A DNA stretch of 64,000 bases from CAWDXG01 sp963822115 (lineage in GTDB: Bacteria > Myxococcota_A > Polyangia > Polyangiales > Polyangiaceae): assembly GCA_963822115.1 (NCBI GenBank), contig CAWGGM010000020.1:1054001-1118000 (forward strand), written 5' to 3'. A model generated the notes under the pieces. It was not told the origin of the DNA. It did no database searches and was given only the letters and a program-made list of their open reading frames with translations. Shown piece by piece: positions 1 to 8,005 of this stretch (the first letter of the stretch is position 1; each line of letters starts with the position of its first letter). The translations under genes and the position numbers were made by a program.

Positions 1-194
1 TGTTCCGCGCGCTCCTCTTGCAGCGGCTCGACGCCAAGAGCCCCATCACCAAGGCCGAGGTGTTCATGAACCTGGGCGAGGTGCACGCGCGCATGGGCGA
101 GAAGCCCAAGGCCATCCAGATGTTCGAGCGCGCCATCCAGAGCGACGCCTCGCTCGAGCACGCCAAAGCCCGGCTCGCCGAGCTCAAGGGCTGA
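1..194 (+). CDS. TPR-repeat protein, C-terminal fragment (5' end outside window)
   Basis: Only the last 63 codons are present; the reading frame is open from base 3 to the TGA at 192-194. The translation contains a recognisable tetratricopeptide unit: a helix pair with the pattern A-E-V-F-M-N-L-G-E followed by K-A-I-Q-M-F-E-R-A-I, the usual alternation of small and aromatic residues. TPRs mediate protein-protein contacts, and no enzymatic domain is visible in the part present. The next gene starts 30 bases downstream on the same strand, so the two may be co-transcribed. The full function cannot be judged from this fragment. Confidence 0.75.
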   Translation, partial: FRALLLQRLDAKSPITKAEVFMNLGEVHARMGEKPKAIQMFERAIQSDASLEHAKARLAELKG

Positions 195-224
195 GCTTGT
201 TGGTGCTGCGCTGCAGGTAGTCCC

Positions 225-860
225 ATGCGCGCGCTGCTTGGCGTGGTACTCGGCTTGCTGGTGCGGCTGTGGGTGTGGACGCTGCGCGTGACGGTCGACG
301 CCGCTGCCGACCTTTCCGACAGCTCGCCGCTGGTGCTCGCCTTCTGGCACGGCGAGCAGATGCTCCTGCTCGGTTGGCCGCGCCGGCGCCGCACACAGGT
401 CATGGTCAGCTGGTCGCGCGACGGCGCGCTTCAGGCAGGCGTGATGCGCGCGCAGGGCCTTGTCGTGGTGCGCGGCTCTTCGTCGCGCGGCGGCACGGCG
501 GCCCTGCGTCGTCTGGCCCGCGGCCTGTCCAGCGCGCACGACGCCGCGTTCGCCGTCGACGGTCCGCGCGGCCCGCTGCATCGCGCCAAGCCGGGCGCCG
601 CGCTCGCGGCAGAGCTTGGCCGGGGGCGGCTGGTGCCGATGGGCGCCGCTGTCTCGTCGTACCGCGTGCTCGGCAGCACCTGGGATCGCTTTCGCATCCC
701 GCTGCCTTTCTCGCGCGTACAGGTCGTGCTCGGCGCGCCGCTCGACGCGGCCCAGGCGCGACAGCAACCCGAGCTGCTCGACCGCGCCATCGACAAGGCC
801 AGCCGCCGCGCCCAGGCGCTGCTCGAGGGCGTCCCGGCTCCCGCCGCGCTAGGAGTGTGA
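225..860 (+). CDS. DUF374 / lysophospholipid-acyltransferase-like protein
   Basis: A 211-residue protein matching the DUF374 branch of the lysophospholipid acyltransferase superfamily. It has a hydrophobic N-terminus (about residues 1-20) and then the family landmarks in order: a W-H-G motif near residue 42 (the catalytic-His region), S-R-D-G, the R-G-S-S-S-R-G-G signature, and D-G-P-R-G-P. Members are membrane-associated and thought to acylate lipid substrates, possibly lipid A-like or phospholipid precursors; the actual substrate is unknown. The ATG at 225 is preceded by no strong ribosome site. The stop is 3 bases from the next gene, suggesting co-transcription with the PLP enzyme. Confidence 0.85.
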   Translation: MRALLGVVLGLLVRLWVWTLRVTVDAAADLSDSSPLVLAFWHGEQMLLLGWPRRRRTQVMVSWSRDGALQAGVMRAQGLVVVRGSSSRGGTAALRRLARGLSSAHDAAFAVDGPRGPLHRAKPGAALAAELGRGRLVPMGAAVSSYRVLGSTWDRFRIPLPFSRVQVVLGAPLDAAQARQQPELLDRAIDKASRRAQALLEGVPAPAALGV

Positions 861-863
861 CAG

Positions 864-1727
864 ATGACCACTCTCGTGATGATCGACGGACAGCTTCTGC
901 CGCCCGAGCGCGCGCAGGTCAGCGTGTTCGACCGCGGCTTTCTATACGGTGACTCGATCTTCGAGACCATCCGGACCTACGACGGTCGGCCCTTCGCGCT
1001 CGACGAGCACCTGGCGCGGCTGGAAAAGAGCGCGGCCCAGGTGTTCATCCAGCTGCCCGTCTCGCGCGCCCAGCTGGCAAGCGAGGTACGCGAGGCCGCG
1101 CACGCCGCTGCCAATCCCGAGAGCTGGATCCGCGTGATGGTCACACGCGGCAGCGCGCCGCTCGGTCTCGACCCGCTGCCTGCCGAGCACCCGCTGCGCG
1201 TGATTCTGGTCGCGCCGCTCGCCACGCCGTCCGCCGAGCAGTACGAGCAGGGCATCGGCGTCGTCACCTACCGCACCCAACGCACCGCCGAAGCCACGCC
1301 CGCCGCCACCGCCAAGGTCGGCAACTACCTGGTGGCGGTGCTCGCGCTGCGCGAGGCGCGCAAAGCCGGCGCCGCCGAGGCGCTGATCGTCGATGCCGGC
1401 GGCTTCGTCGGCGAGGGCGCCAGCTCCAACTTCTTCATCATCCAGGGCGGGCGCCTGGTCACGCCGCCCATCGAGGCCGGCATCCTGCCTGGCATCACGC
1501 GCCGCCTGCTGCTCGAGGTCGCCCGACAGGAGGGCATTGTCGTCGCGCTCGAGCCCCTGCGCGCCGACTCGCTCGGCGAGGCCGACGAGGCCTTCATCTC
1601 CTCCACGACGCGCGAGGTGCTGCCGGTGGTGCGCATCGATGGCGCGCCGGTCGGCGCAGGCCGTCCTGGCCCGCTCACGCTCCGCCTGCTGGCGGCCTTC
1701 CGCCACAAAGTGCACAATCCCGCGTAG
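864..1727 (+). CDS. class IV PLP-dependent aminotransferase / aminodeoxychorismate lyase family
   Basis: This 287-residue protein has the full length of fold-type IV PLP enzymes (branched-chain aminotransferase, D-amino-acid aminotransferase, 4-amino-4-deoxychorismate lyase). Seen in the sequence: the N-terminal S-V-F-D-R-G-F-L-Y-G-D signature near residue 20, the expected PLP lysine K151 in A-K-V-G-N-Y-L, the conserved E184 in G-E-G-A-S-S-N-F, and the L-P-G-I-T-R phosphate-binding segment near 208-213. These establish a PLP enzyme but not its substrate: the motifs fit IlvE, D-amino-acid aminotransferase or PabC. No folate or branched-chain genes lie next to it, so no symbol is assigned. Confidence 0.88.
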   Translation: MTTLVMIDGQLLPPERAQVSVFDRGFLYGDSIFETIRTYDGRPFALDEHLARLEKSAAQVFIQLPVSRAQLASEVREAAHAAANPESWIRVMVTRGSAPLGLDPLPAEHPLRVILVAPLATPSAEQYEQGIGVVTYRTQRTAEATPAATAKVGNYLVAVLALREARKAGAAEALIVDAGGFVGEGASSNFFIIQGGRLVTPPIEAGILPGITRRLLLEVARQEGIVVALEPLRADSLGEADEAFISSTTREVLPVVRIDGAPVGAGRPGPLTLRLLAAFRHKVHNPA

Positions 1728-1787
1728 TTCGGGGTTGTCGGGAAGGCGCAGCTGCGTCCCGACGTAGGACACAGACGAGGTTCGGAT

Positions 1788-2630
1788 ATGCAGACTTCTC
1801 TACGCTTCGTGGCAGTGGCACTTCTTGGCATCGGTCTGGTTCTGGGGGCGACCGGCTGCGAATTGCAGAAGTGCGACGTGACGACCACCAACGACGCCGG
1901 CGTTACCACCACCCAGTCCGGCGTGTGCGCCAAGTCGCTCAAGAAGTTCGTGGGTACGCCCGTGAACAAGTCCGCACAGTGGGCCTCGGGCGGCTCGCTC
2001 ACCATCTCGAACTTCAACGGCTCCATCACGCTTGTCCGGGGCACCGGCACCAGCGTCGACGTGACCGTCACGCCGGTCGATCTGCGCGCCTACGACACGC
2101 CCGACTCCGACGTGCAGAACGACTTCGCCGCGCTTGCCACCGACGCCACTGCCGACGCGAACGGCAACGTCACGGTCAAGGTCTACCAGAACGGCACCGC
2201 CCACACCGGTCTCGGTGGCGACCTGCAGGTCGCCGTGCCCGACTCCTTCGACGGCGCGCTCAGCGTCACCTCGCAGAACGGCCTCACCCATATCGGCTAC
2301 ACCGGCAACGCCTCCAGCCTCGCGGTCTCCAGCCACAACGGCCAGGTCACCGGCACCGTCGCCACGGCCAGCGGCGACGGCGGCAACGTCTCCACCCACA
2401 ACGGCTCCATCACGCTGAACTTCGACGGTACGCAGAAGTTCAACGTGCAGGCCAGCGCGCTCGCGGGCGGCAAGGTCGACGTGGGCAACGCCGCGTCCGC
2501 CGGTTGCACCACGACTGCCGGCAGCGACGGCTCGCAGACCATCAGCTGCAGCGGTGCGGGCGCGGGCGACCCGACCTACGTGCTCAAGGCCGACGGCACC
2601 GCCTTGGCCGACGTGAACCTGTCGTTCTAG
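1788..2630 (+). CDS. DUF4097-type lipoprotein with beta-helical repeats
   Basis: A 280-residue exported lipoprotein. The N-terminus is a lipoprotein signal peptide: M-Q-T-S-L-R-F, a hydrophobic core, and the lipobox G-A-T-G-C with the lipidated cysteine at residue 24. The mature part has short repeating segments typical of DUF4097 (putative adhesin / bactofilin-like beta-helix): F-N-G-S-I-T-L, Q-N-G-L-T-H-I and H-N-G-S-I-T-L, spaced about 25 residues apart and rich in Asn, Gly, Ser and Thr. Such proteins sit in the outer or inner membrane; their roles are mostly unknown. It is followed by a strong hairpin and faces a convergent gene. Confidence 0.82.
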   Translation: MQTSLRFVAVALLGIGLVLGATGCELQKCDVTTTNDAGVTTTQSGVCAKSLKKFVGTPVNKSAQWASGGSLTISNFNGSITLVRGTGTSVDVTVTPVDLRAYDTPDSDVQNDFAALATDATADANGNVTVKVYQNGTAHTGLGGDLQVAVPDSFDGALSVTSQNGLTHIGYTGNASSLAVSSHNGQVTGTVATASGDGGNVSTHNGSITLNFDGTQKFNVQASALAGGKVDVGNAASAGCTTTAGSDGSQTISCSGAGAGDPTYVLKADGTALADVNLSF

Positions 2631-2675
2631 GGCAGGGGCCCGCCTGCGGGCGGGGCCTGGCAGCCGCTGCACCCG

Positions 2676-2703
2676 GAGGGCCGGCGCGACACCGCCGGCC
2701 CTC
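2676..2703. terminator. GC-rich hairpin between convergent genes
   Basis: A perfect 11-bp inverted repeat (GAGGGCCGGCG / CGCCGGCCCTC) with a 6-base loop lies 45 bases after the DUF4097 stop and 20 bases beyond the stop of the converging minus-strand gene. There is no T tract, but a hairpin this strong between two convergent genes is well placed to act as a terminator in both directions. Confidence 0.55.
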
Positions 2704-2723
2704 GGCGTCCCACGTGACGCAGC

Positions 2724-3878
2724 TCAGGTGGCGGGCGCGTCGTCGGGTGTGGGCGCGGGCTCGGCCCCGGCGGGCTTCATGCCGACCGGGACGCGCAGCT
2801 TGCCGCCGCCCTGGGCGAGCATCAGGCTGACGGCCTTCTCGAAGAAGCCGCGCAAGAACGGGATATCGCGCGGGGGATCGGTGATGAGCCCGGCGTTTTC
2901 GATCATCTTCATGGCCGCGACGACCTCCAGCGCGCGCGTCTCGCCGTCTCTCGAGAGCACGCTGAGCGCGCTGTCGCGCATGGCGCGCACCAGCGCCTGG
3001 CGCCGCTCCGGCGAGAAGTAGCGATCGGTCGCCGACGACAGCTCGTCCTCGAGCTTCTTGGTCATCTTCTCGGGATCGGGACTCTGGCCCGGCTCGAGAT
3101 CCTCGCCCAGCTTGGCCAGGAGCTCGTCCATGCCTTCGCGCGTGGGGAACCAGCCGCGGAACTCGGGCAGCGAGTGCAGCTCGCGCGAGCCCTCGCTCAT
3201 CGCCTTTGCGTCGTCGTCGCTGAGCTCGAGCCCTTCCTCGTCGAAGGGATGCGTTGGTATGCTCTCGGGCACGGGCTCGAGCAGGCTGGCGGCGCTGTCG
3301 AGGCCGAGCGGCTCGGGCTGACCTGTCTCGGCGTGACGCTTGCGCGCGGCGGCGATGCGTGCGCGCGCCCACTCGACCGGCACCTTGATCGGCTTGTACT
3401 CGGCGCCGGGCAGCACCTTGGCCAGCGAGTCGCGCAGCTGCGACTGGCTGAGCACGCCCTGGTCGATGCGCTGCACGCCCTGCTCGTCGTTCAGGAACAC
3501 GAACACCGAGCGGATGCGGCTGGCCGGCGCGCGCGCCGTCACGACCAGCAGCACGTTGCCCGCCGTGTCGGGCGCTAGCATGTAGGCCTCGAAGGTCTCC
3601 TCGGCGTGGTCGCCGACGACTGTGGCCACATGGCGGCGCTCGGGCATCTCGACGCCGCGCGACTTGAGTACGTTCACGCCGCGGCGCGCCGCCTTGCGCG
3701 ACTTGCCGGTGCCGCGCTCGGCGACTTCCTGCACCGCGCCGGCGTTCTTCTGTTTGATCCATTCGGCGATGAGCTGGGCGGCCTGGTCGCCCGCCTGCTC
3801 CACCGCGTCCAGCGCGCCCTCGGCTGATACCGAGACCAGCGCCGCGTCGATGTTCTTGTCCGTGTCTGATTTCGCCAT
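2724..3878 (-). CDS. conserved-looking hypothetical protein, 384 aa
   Basis: No known domain is recognised. The protein is soluble and highly charged, with no signal peptide or membrane segment. The N-terminal third (residues 1-70) is predicted to be helical and has a basic stretch, R-K-A-A-R-R-G-V, near residue 62. A central alpha/beta-looking part (about 80-170) is followed by an acidic linker and a helical C-terminal half with the segment F-R-G-W-F-P-T-R-E-G near 240. The C-terminus is Pro/Ala/Glu-rich. Codon use and GC content match its neighbours, so it is likely a lineage-specific housekeeping-type gene. It lies 39 bases downstream of the RidA gene and is probably co-transcribed with it. 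Confidence 0.7.
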   Translation of the reverse strand: MAKSDTDKNIDAALVSVSAEGALDAVEQAGDQAAQLIAEWIKQKNAGAVQEVAERGTGKSRKAARRGVNVLKSRGVEMPERRHVATVVGDHAEETFEAYMLAPDTAGNVLLVVTARAPASRIRSVFVFLNDEQGVQRIDQGVLSQSQLRDSLAKVLPGAEYKPIKVPVEWARARIAAARKRHAETGQPEPLGLDSAASLLEPVPESIPTHPFDEEGLELSDDDAKAMSEGSRELHSLPEFRGWFPTREGMDELLAKLGEDLEPGQSPDPEKMTKKLEDELSSATDRYFSPERRQALVRAMRDSALSVLSRDGETRALEVVAAMKMIENAGLITDPPRDIPFLRGFFEKAVSLMLAQGGGKLRVPVGMKPAGAEPAPTPDDAPAT

Positions 3879-3917
3879 GTGGGAAGTCTCCAGATGCGTG
3901 CGCCGTTCGCCGGTGGA

Positions 3918-4301
3918 TCAGGGCACGCGTGCGATGGCGTCGATCTCGACGCGGGCGCCCTTGGGCAGCGCGGCCACCTGCACCGTGGCGCGCGCCGGCG
4001 GCTTGTCGCCCAGATAGCCGCCGTACACCGTGTTGACGCGGGCAAAGTTATCGAGGTCGGTCAGGTAGATGGTGGTCTTCAGCACGTCGGCAAACGAACA
4101 GCCCGCCGCGCCCAGCACGGCAGCGAGATTGTCCATCACGCGCCGGGTCTCTTCCTCGATGCTGCCCTGGACCATCTGGCCTGTGGCCGGGTCGAGCGGG
4201 ATCTGCCCGCTCAACAGCACGAGCTCGCCCGAGCGGACCGCCTGCGAGTACGGGCCGATGGCGGCGGGGGCCGACTCGGTCTGGATGATGTGCTTTTCCA
4301 C
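3918..4301 (-). CDS. ridA: RidA family enamine/imine deaminase
   Basis: A 127-residue protein of the RidA (YjgF/YER057c/UK114) family, which hydrolyses reactive enamine/imine intermediates released by PLP enzymes such as threonine dehydratase. Family features seen: the start region A-P-A-A-I-G-P-Y-S-Q-A-V, S-G-Q-I-P-L-D-P, the K-T-T-I-Y-L-T-D-L segment, and the C-terminal R-A-T-V-Q-V-A-A-L-P-K-G-A with the substrate-binding arginine. I chose the GTG at 4301 because GGGAGG lies 7 bases upstream and the resulting length matches the family; an ATG 15 codons further up is in frame but adds a non-homologous tail. Confidence 0.93.
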   Translation of the reverse strand: MEKHIIQTESAPAAIGPYSQAVRSGELVLLSGQIPLDPATGQMVQGSIEEETRRVMDNLAAVLGAAGCSFADVLKTTIYLTDLDNFARVNTVYGGYLGDKPPARATVQVAALPKGARVEIDAIARVP

Positions 4302-4358
4302 GCTGACACCTCCCGGGCGCGGAGCATGGCGCCGCTCCACCAGCAAATCAACGGAGTA

Positions 4359-5018
4359 CTACCGCGGCACATCGATACTGCGGCGGCCGTCGATCGCCCG
4401 GCCCAGCGTAATCTGGTCGGCAAACTCCAGGTCGCCGCCGTGGGGCACACCGCTGGCGATGCGAGAAACGCCGACGCCTGCTGCGCCGAGCTCGCGCGCC
4501 AGGAGCAGAGCCGTCGCCTCGCCGTCCACCGAGGGCGGGGTGGCCACGATTACCTCGCTCACGCCGTCGCGCCGGACGCGGTCCATCAGCTGCTCGAGCG
4601 GCAGCTCGTCCGGGCCGATGCCGTCGAGCGGCGAGAGCAGCTTGCCGAGCACGAAGTAGCGGCCGCGCATGGCACCGCTGCGTTCCACCGCCAGTAGATC
4701 CTGCACGCGGGCGACGACGCATAGGAGCGAGGGATCGCGGCGGCTGTCGCGGCACACGGCGCACACGGCCTGGCCCTCGTCGTCGACCTCCGCGATATTG
4801 CCGCAGTCCTGGCAGGGCCGGACCGACTCCTGCAGGGTGGACAGCTCGCGGCCCAGATCGCCGGCCAGCTCTCCGCCCTCGGCGACCAGGAACAGCGCAA
4901 AGCGCTGCGCCGTCTTCTCGCCGACGCCCGGCAGGCGGGCGAGCAGATGCATCAGGCGCGACAGACGTTCAGGCAGCACGGGAAGCGCTGTTTTGCCCTC
5001 GCGCGAGCAGGGACGCAA
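4359..5018 (-). CDS. recR: recombination mediator RecR
   Basis: RecR acts with RecF/RecO to load RecA at single-strand gaps. The protein shows the family order: an N-terminal helix-hairpin-helix (L-P-G-V-G-E-K-T-A-Q-R), a four-cysteine zinc finger (C-Q-D-C ... C-A-V-C, about residues 69-89), and a Toprim domain with the E-R-S-G and V-I-V-A-T segments and a C-terminal R-I-A-S-G-V-P-H-G-G-D-L-E motif. Length (219 aa) is slightly above the usual ~200, because the TTG at 5018 gives 13 extra residues; a GTG at 4979 fits the family better, but neither has a good ribosome site. It follows dnaX by 30 bases, as in many bacteria, but ybaB is missing from between them. Confidence 0.93.
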   Translation of the reverse strand: MRPCSREGKTALPVLPERLSRLMHLLARLPGVGEKTAQRFALFLVAEGGELAGDLGRELSTLQESVRPCQDCGNIAEVDDEGQAVCAVCRDSRRDPSLLCVVARVQDLLAVERSGAMRGRYFVLGKLLSPLDGIGPDELPLEQLMDRVRRDGVSEVIVATPPSVDGEATALLLARELGAAGVGVSRIASGVPHGGDLEFADQITLGRAIDGRRSIDVPR

Positions 5019-5048
5019 GCTCGACGCGCCTGGGGCGCGGTGAAGCCG

Positions 5049-6940
5049 CTACTTCTCGGCCAGGCGCAGATCCTTGATGCGCGCGCCCAGGATCTCGATC
5101 GCGTCGGTCACGCGGGGGTGGTTCTTGGCTTCGGCCAGGGCGGCGCGCCGCTGCTCCTCGCGCTCGCGGCTGTACATGTCCGCCAGCGTCTCGAATTCGC
5201 GCGCGCGCTCCGACTCGAGCTCGACCCGCAGCTCCGGCGCGCGGCCGAAGTGCTCGGCGGCAGCGCGTCCGAGCACGCCTTCCGCTTCCTTGCCCGTGGC
5301 CTGACGGCTCAGTACGTCGCCCGGCTCGAAGCCCACGACCAATCGCTCCGGCCCGAGCTCGAGCGGCACGGCGCGTTCGAGCACGGCGGCCAGCTCTGGC
5401 CGCGTCTTGGCGACACGTTCGAGGATCGCACGCCAGGTCTCGAGACGCGCGGCGTCCAGGCGCCGCTTGCTCCGGGCAGCGGGGCGCGCTGGCTCGGCGG
5501 GTTGTTCCGCTACCGGCGGCGGTCGGTCGGCTGCTGCCTTTCGCGGTGCTGCTGGCGTCGCTGGGGCTGCCGTGGGTTGTGGGGGCGGCGCTGGTGGCGC
5601 TTCGGCCCGGGCAGGTGGTGGCTCCTCGTTGCGTTCGCCGTCGGAGGGCGGACGCCGCTCTGCGGGGCTCGCCGCCTCGCGGCGGCTCGGGCGCTCGGCA
5701 GGGGCCGGTCTGTTTCCGGTACGCGGCGCGGGCGAGCGCGCGGGCCCGCCGCCGCTGCCCAGCAGAACGTCGCTCGAGCAGCGCCAGCCGCCGCACCATG
5801 TCGTCGATCGGGATCAGCGGCGGGCGGCGCGCGAGCCGTACCAGCAGCATCTCCAGTGCGGCGCGCGGCTGGCCGCTGCGCGCCACGTCGTCGAAGCCCT
5901 GCGAGAAGCCCTGGTGCAGGCGCACCACGTCGTCGGTCTGGGCGCGGCCGGCCAGCGCGAGCACGTCGCGCTTTTCCTCGTCGGCGAGGTCGAGCAGCTC
6001 GTCGGGCTTGTCGGTCACGCGCGCCACGACCACGTCGCGCAGAAGCGCGAGCAGGTCGCGTGCGACGTGCACCATGTCGAAGCCCTGGTTGGCGAGCTCC
6101 GCGATCACCGCCAGGCAGCGTGCCGCGTCGCCGGCGACCAGCGCGGCGGCGATGTCGTGCAGCACCTGCCGGCTGGCGACGCCCAGAACGCGCGCCACGT
6201 CCTCGCCCTCGAGCTTCTCGCCGCCCCAGGCGATCACCTGCTCCAGCAGGCTCATCGCGTCGCGCATGCTGCCGGCCGCTTCGCGCGCGATGATGGCGAT
6301 GGCCTTGTCGTCGCTCTGGATGCCTTCCTGCTCGAGCACGTACCTCAGGCGCGCGGCGATCAGCTGGGTCGGCACCAGCTTGAAGTCGAAGCGCTGCACG
6401 CGGCTGAGGATGGTGACCGGGACTTTGTGCACCTCGGTCGTCGCGAAGATGAACTTCACGTGCGGCGGCGGCTCCTCCAGCGTCTTGAGGAAGGCGTTCC
6501 ACGCGCTCTGCGAGAGCATGTGGACCTCGTCGACGATGAAGATCTTGTAGCGGTCGCGCGACGGGCGGTAGGGCAGCGTGTCCTGCAGGCGCCGCACTTC
6601 CTCCACGCCGTTGTAGCTGGCGCCGTCGATCTCGCGCACGTCCACGTCGCTGCCCGCGGCGATCTCCCGGCACGCCGGGCACTCCAGGCAGGGCGACGCC
6701 GTCGGCCCCGGATCTTCCCCGGCGGGAACGCTGCCCGGCTTGCGCATGCAGTTGAGCGCCTTGGCCAGGATGCGGGCGCTCGAACGTCTTGCCGACGCCG
6801 CGCACGCCGGTGAACAGGAACGCGTGGGCGACGCGCTCGCTCGCGATCGCGTTGGCGAGGGTGCGCGCGACGTGGTCCTGCCCGACCAGGTCGTCGAACG
6901 TCATCGGGCGCCACTTGCGCGCCAACACCACGTAGCTCAT
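5049..6940 (-). CDS. dnaX: DNA polymerase III subunit gamma/tau (two apparent frameshifts)
   Basis: DnaX is the clamp-loader ATPase subunit of the replicase. Its parts are spread over three frames. Residues from the ATG at 6940 give S-Y-V-V-L-A-R-K-W-R-P and the Walker A motif G-V-G-K-T. An extra base at about 6784 shifts the frame, which resumes with S-S-A-R-I-L-A-K-A-L-N-C, the cysteine-rich zinc segment, the Walker B-type I-V-D-E-V-H-M and the sensor motif. A second extra base near 5772 moves to the third frame, giving a Pro/Ala/Glu/Arg-rich linker and a helical C-terminal domain ending at 5049. Removing both bases restores a protein of roughly 630 residues, so I treat it as one intact gene with sequence errors. 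No slippery A-AAA-AAG heptamer occurs at either site. Confidence 0.9.
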
Positions 6941-7044
6941 CGGAGTCGTTAGCGAGTAGCAGATCGGAGGCCTCGCCGGAAGGGCCCGCGCCGGGGGCGT
7001 CGAGGAGCGTTTCCGCGTGCGTCGCAGTGCGGTAGGTTCCGGTC

Positions 7045-7950
7045 GTGCGAAGCTTCGTGGGAGTCCTGTTCGTCGTGCTTCTAGAGGCCTGTGGCGCCAG
7101 CCGCCACGCGCCGCCCGGCGCGCCGACCGCGCCGCCGGCCCGGGCGAGCGCAGCGCCTGCCGCCGTCGCCCCGCCGGCCGACGCGGGCGCGACGGAAGCG
7201 GCCGCTCCCGCGCCGGTTCAGCTCGGTATCGATGCGGTCGACGAGCCGAAGGCAACGCCAGCGCCGCACGTCGAGATCAAGTTCCCGTTCGCCGAACAGC
7301 ACATCGCCGTGAAGAAGGCCTCGCGCTACCGCGTGCGTCTGGAGGTGCAGCACTGGCCTACGTCGGGCGACACGGGTGGCGTCGAGCTCGCGCTGGATCA
7401 CTACAGGCCCCGCCGGCTCGACACGCTGCCGAAGGCGGTGCGTCTGGGTGATCTCGTTCCCGCCGACCAGACACTCGAGGCCGGCGAGCACGTGCTGTTC
7501 GCGATCGCGGTCAGGCCGGACGGCACCAGCGTCAAGCCGACCAGCGGCGCGTCGCTCCAGCCGTTCGGCGCCGTGCACTTCTGGGTCGGACCGCGCGGCA
7601 AGGCCACGATCGACATGCAGGCGCCGATGCTCGTCTACAGCCAGCCGAGCGGGACGTACAACGGCGCGCACGCGGCCGACAACGTGCTGCTCGACTTCTA
7701 TCTGCTCGGCGCCAAGCTGGGCGCGGGAAAAGACCGCGTTCGAGCCAGCATCAGCGGCCCTCGCGTCGAGCAGAAGTTCGTGATCCAGGACTCTCGTGCG
7801 CGCCGCATCAGCGGACTGCCCAGTGGTGACTACCGCGTCGAGCTCTCGCTCAGAGGTCCAGACGAAAAGCCCGTGGCCGGTCCGTGGGCACACGCGGCGC
7901 GCACCATCACGGTGAACCGCGACGAGCCGGACGGAGGAAAATACCCGTGA
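7045..7950 (+). CDS. putative lipoprotein of unknown function
   Basis: A 301-residue exported protein. It begins at a GTG with a short hydrophobic signal (F-V-G-V-L-F-V-V-L) ending in the lipobox L-E-A-C, so the mature protein should be lipid-anchored at about residue 16. A Pro/Ala-rich linker (residues 20-60) precedes a folded part without cysteines, in which beta-strand-like segments predominate (for example H-V-L-F-A-I-A-V and Y-R-V-E-L-S-L). No domain is recognised. It is transcribed away from dnaX and lies 55 bases upstream of the histidine kinase, with which it may form an operon, so a sensory or envelope role is possible but unproven. Confidence 0.7.
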   Translation: MRSFVGVLFVVLLEACGASRHAPPGAPTAPPARASAAPAAVAPPADAGATEAAAPAPVQLGIDAVDEPKATPAPHVEIKFPFAEQHIAVKKASRYRVRLEVQHWPTSGDTGGVELALDHYRPRRLDTLPKAVRLGDLVPADQTLEAGEHVLFAIAVRPDGTSVKPTSGASLQPFGAVHFWVGPRGKATIDMQAPMLVYSQPSGTYNGAHAADNVLLDFYLLGAKLGAGKDRVRASISGPRVEQKFVIQDSRARRISGLPSGDYRVELSLRGPDEKPVAGPWAHAARTITVNRDEPDGGKYP

Positions 7951-8005
7951 GCTTCGCGCGCGAGCAGGAAGCGCCGCCGCCGGCGGCAGATCGGGGTGGG
8001 GGGCC

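Noticed and set aside
6941..7044. Possible SRP RNA upstream of dnaX, where it is found in some bacteria
   Set aside because: The conserved GGAAG tetraloop region and the complementary helix could not be matched in this 104-base spacer on either strand.
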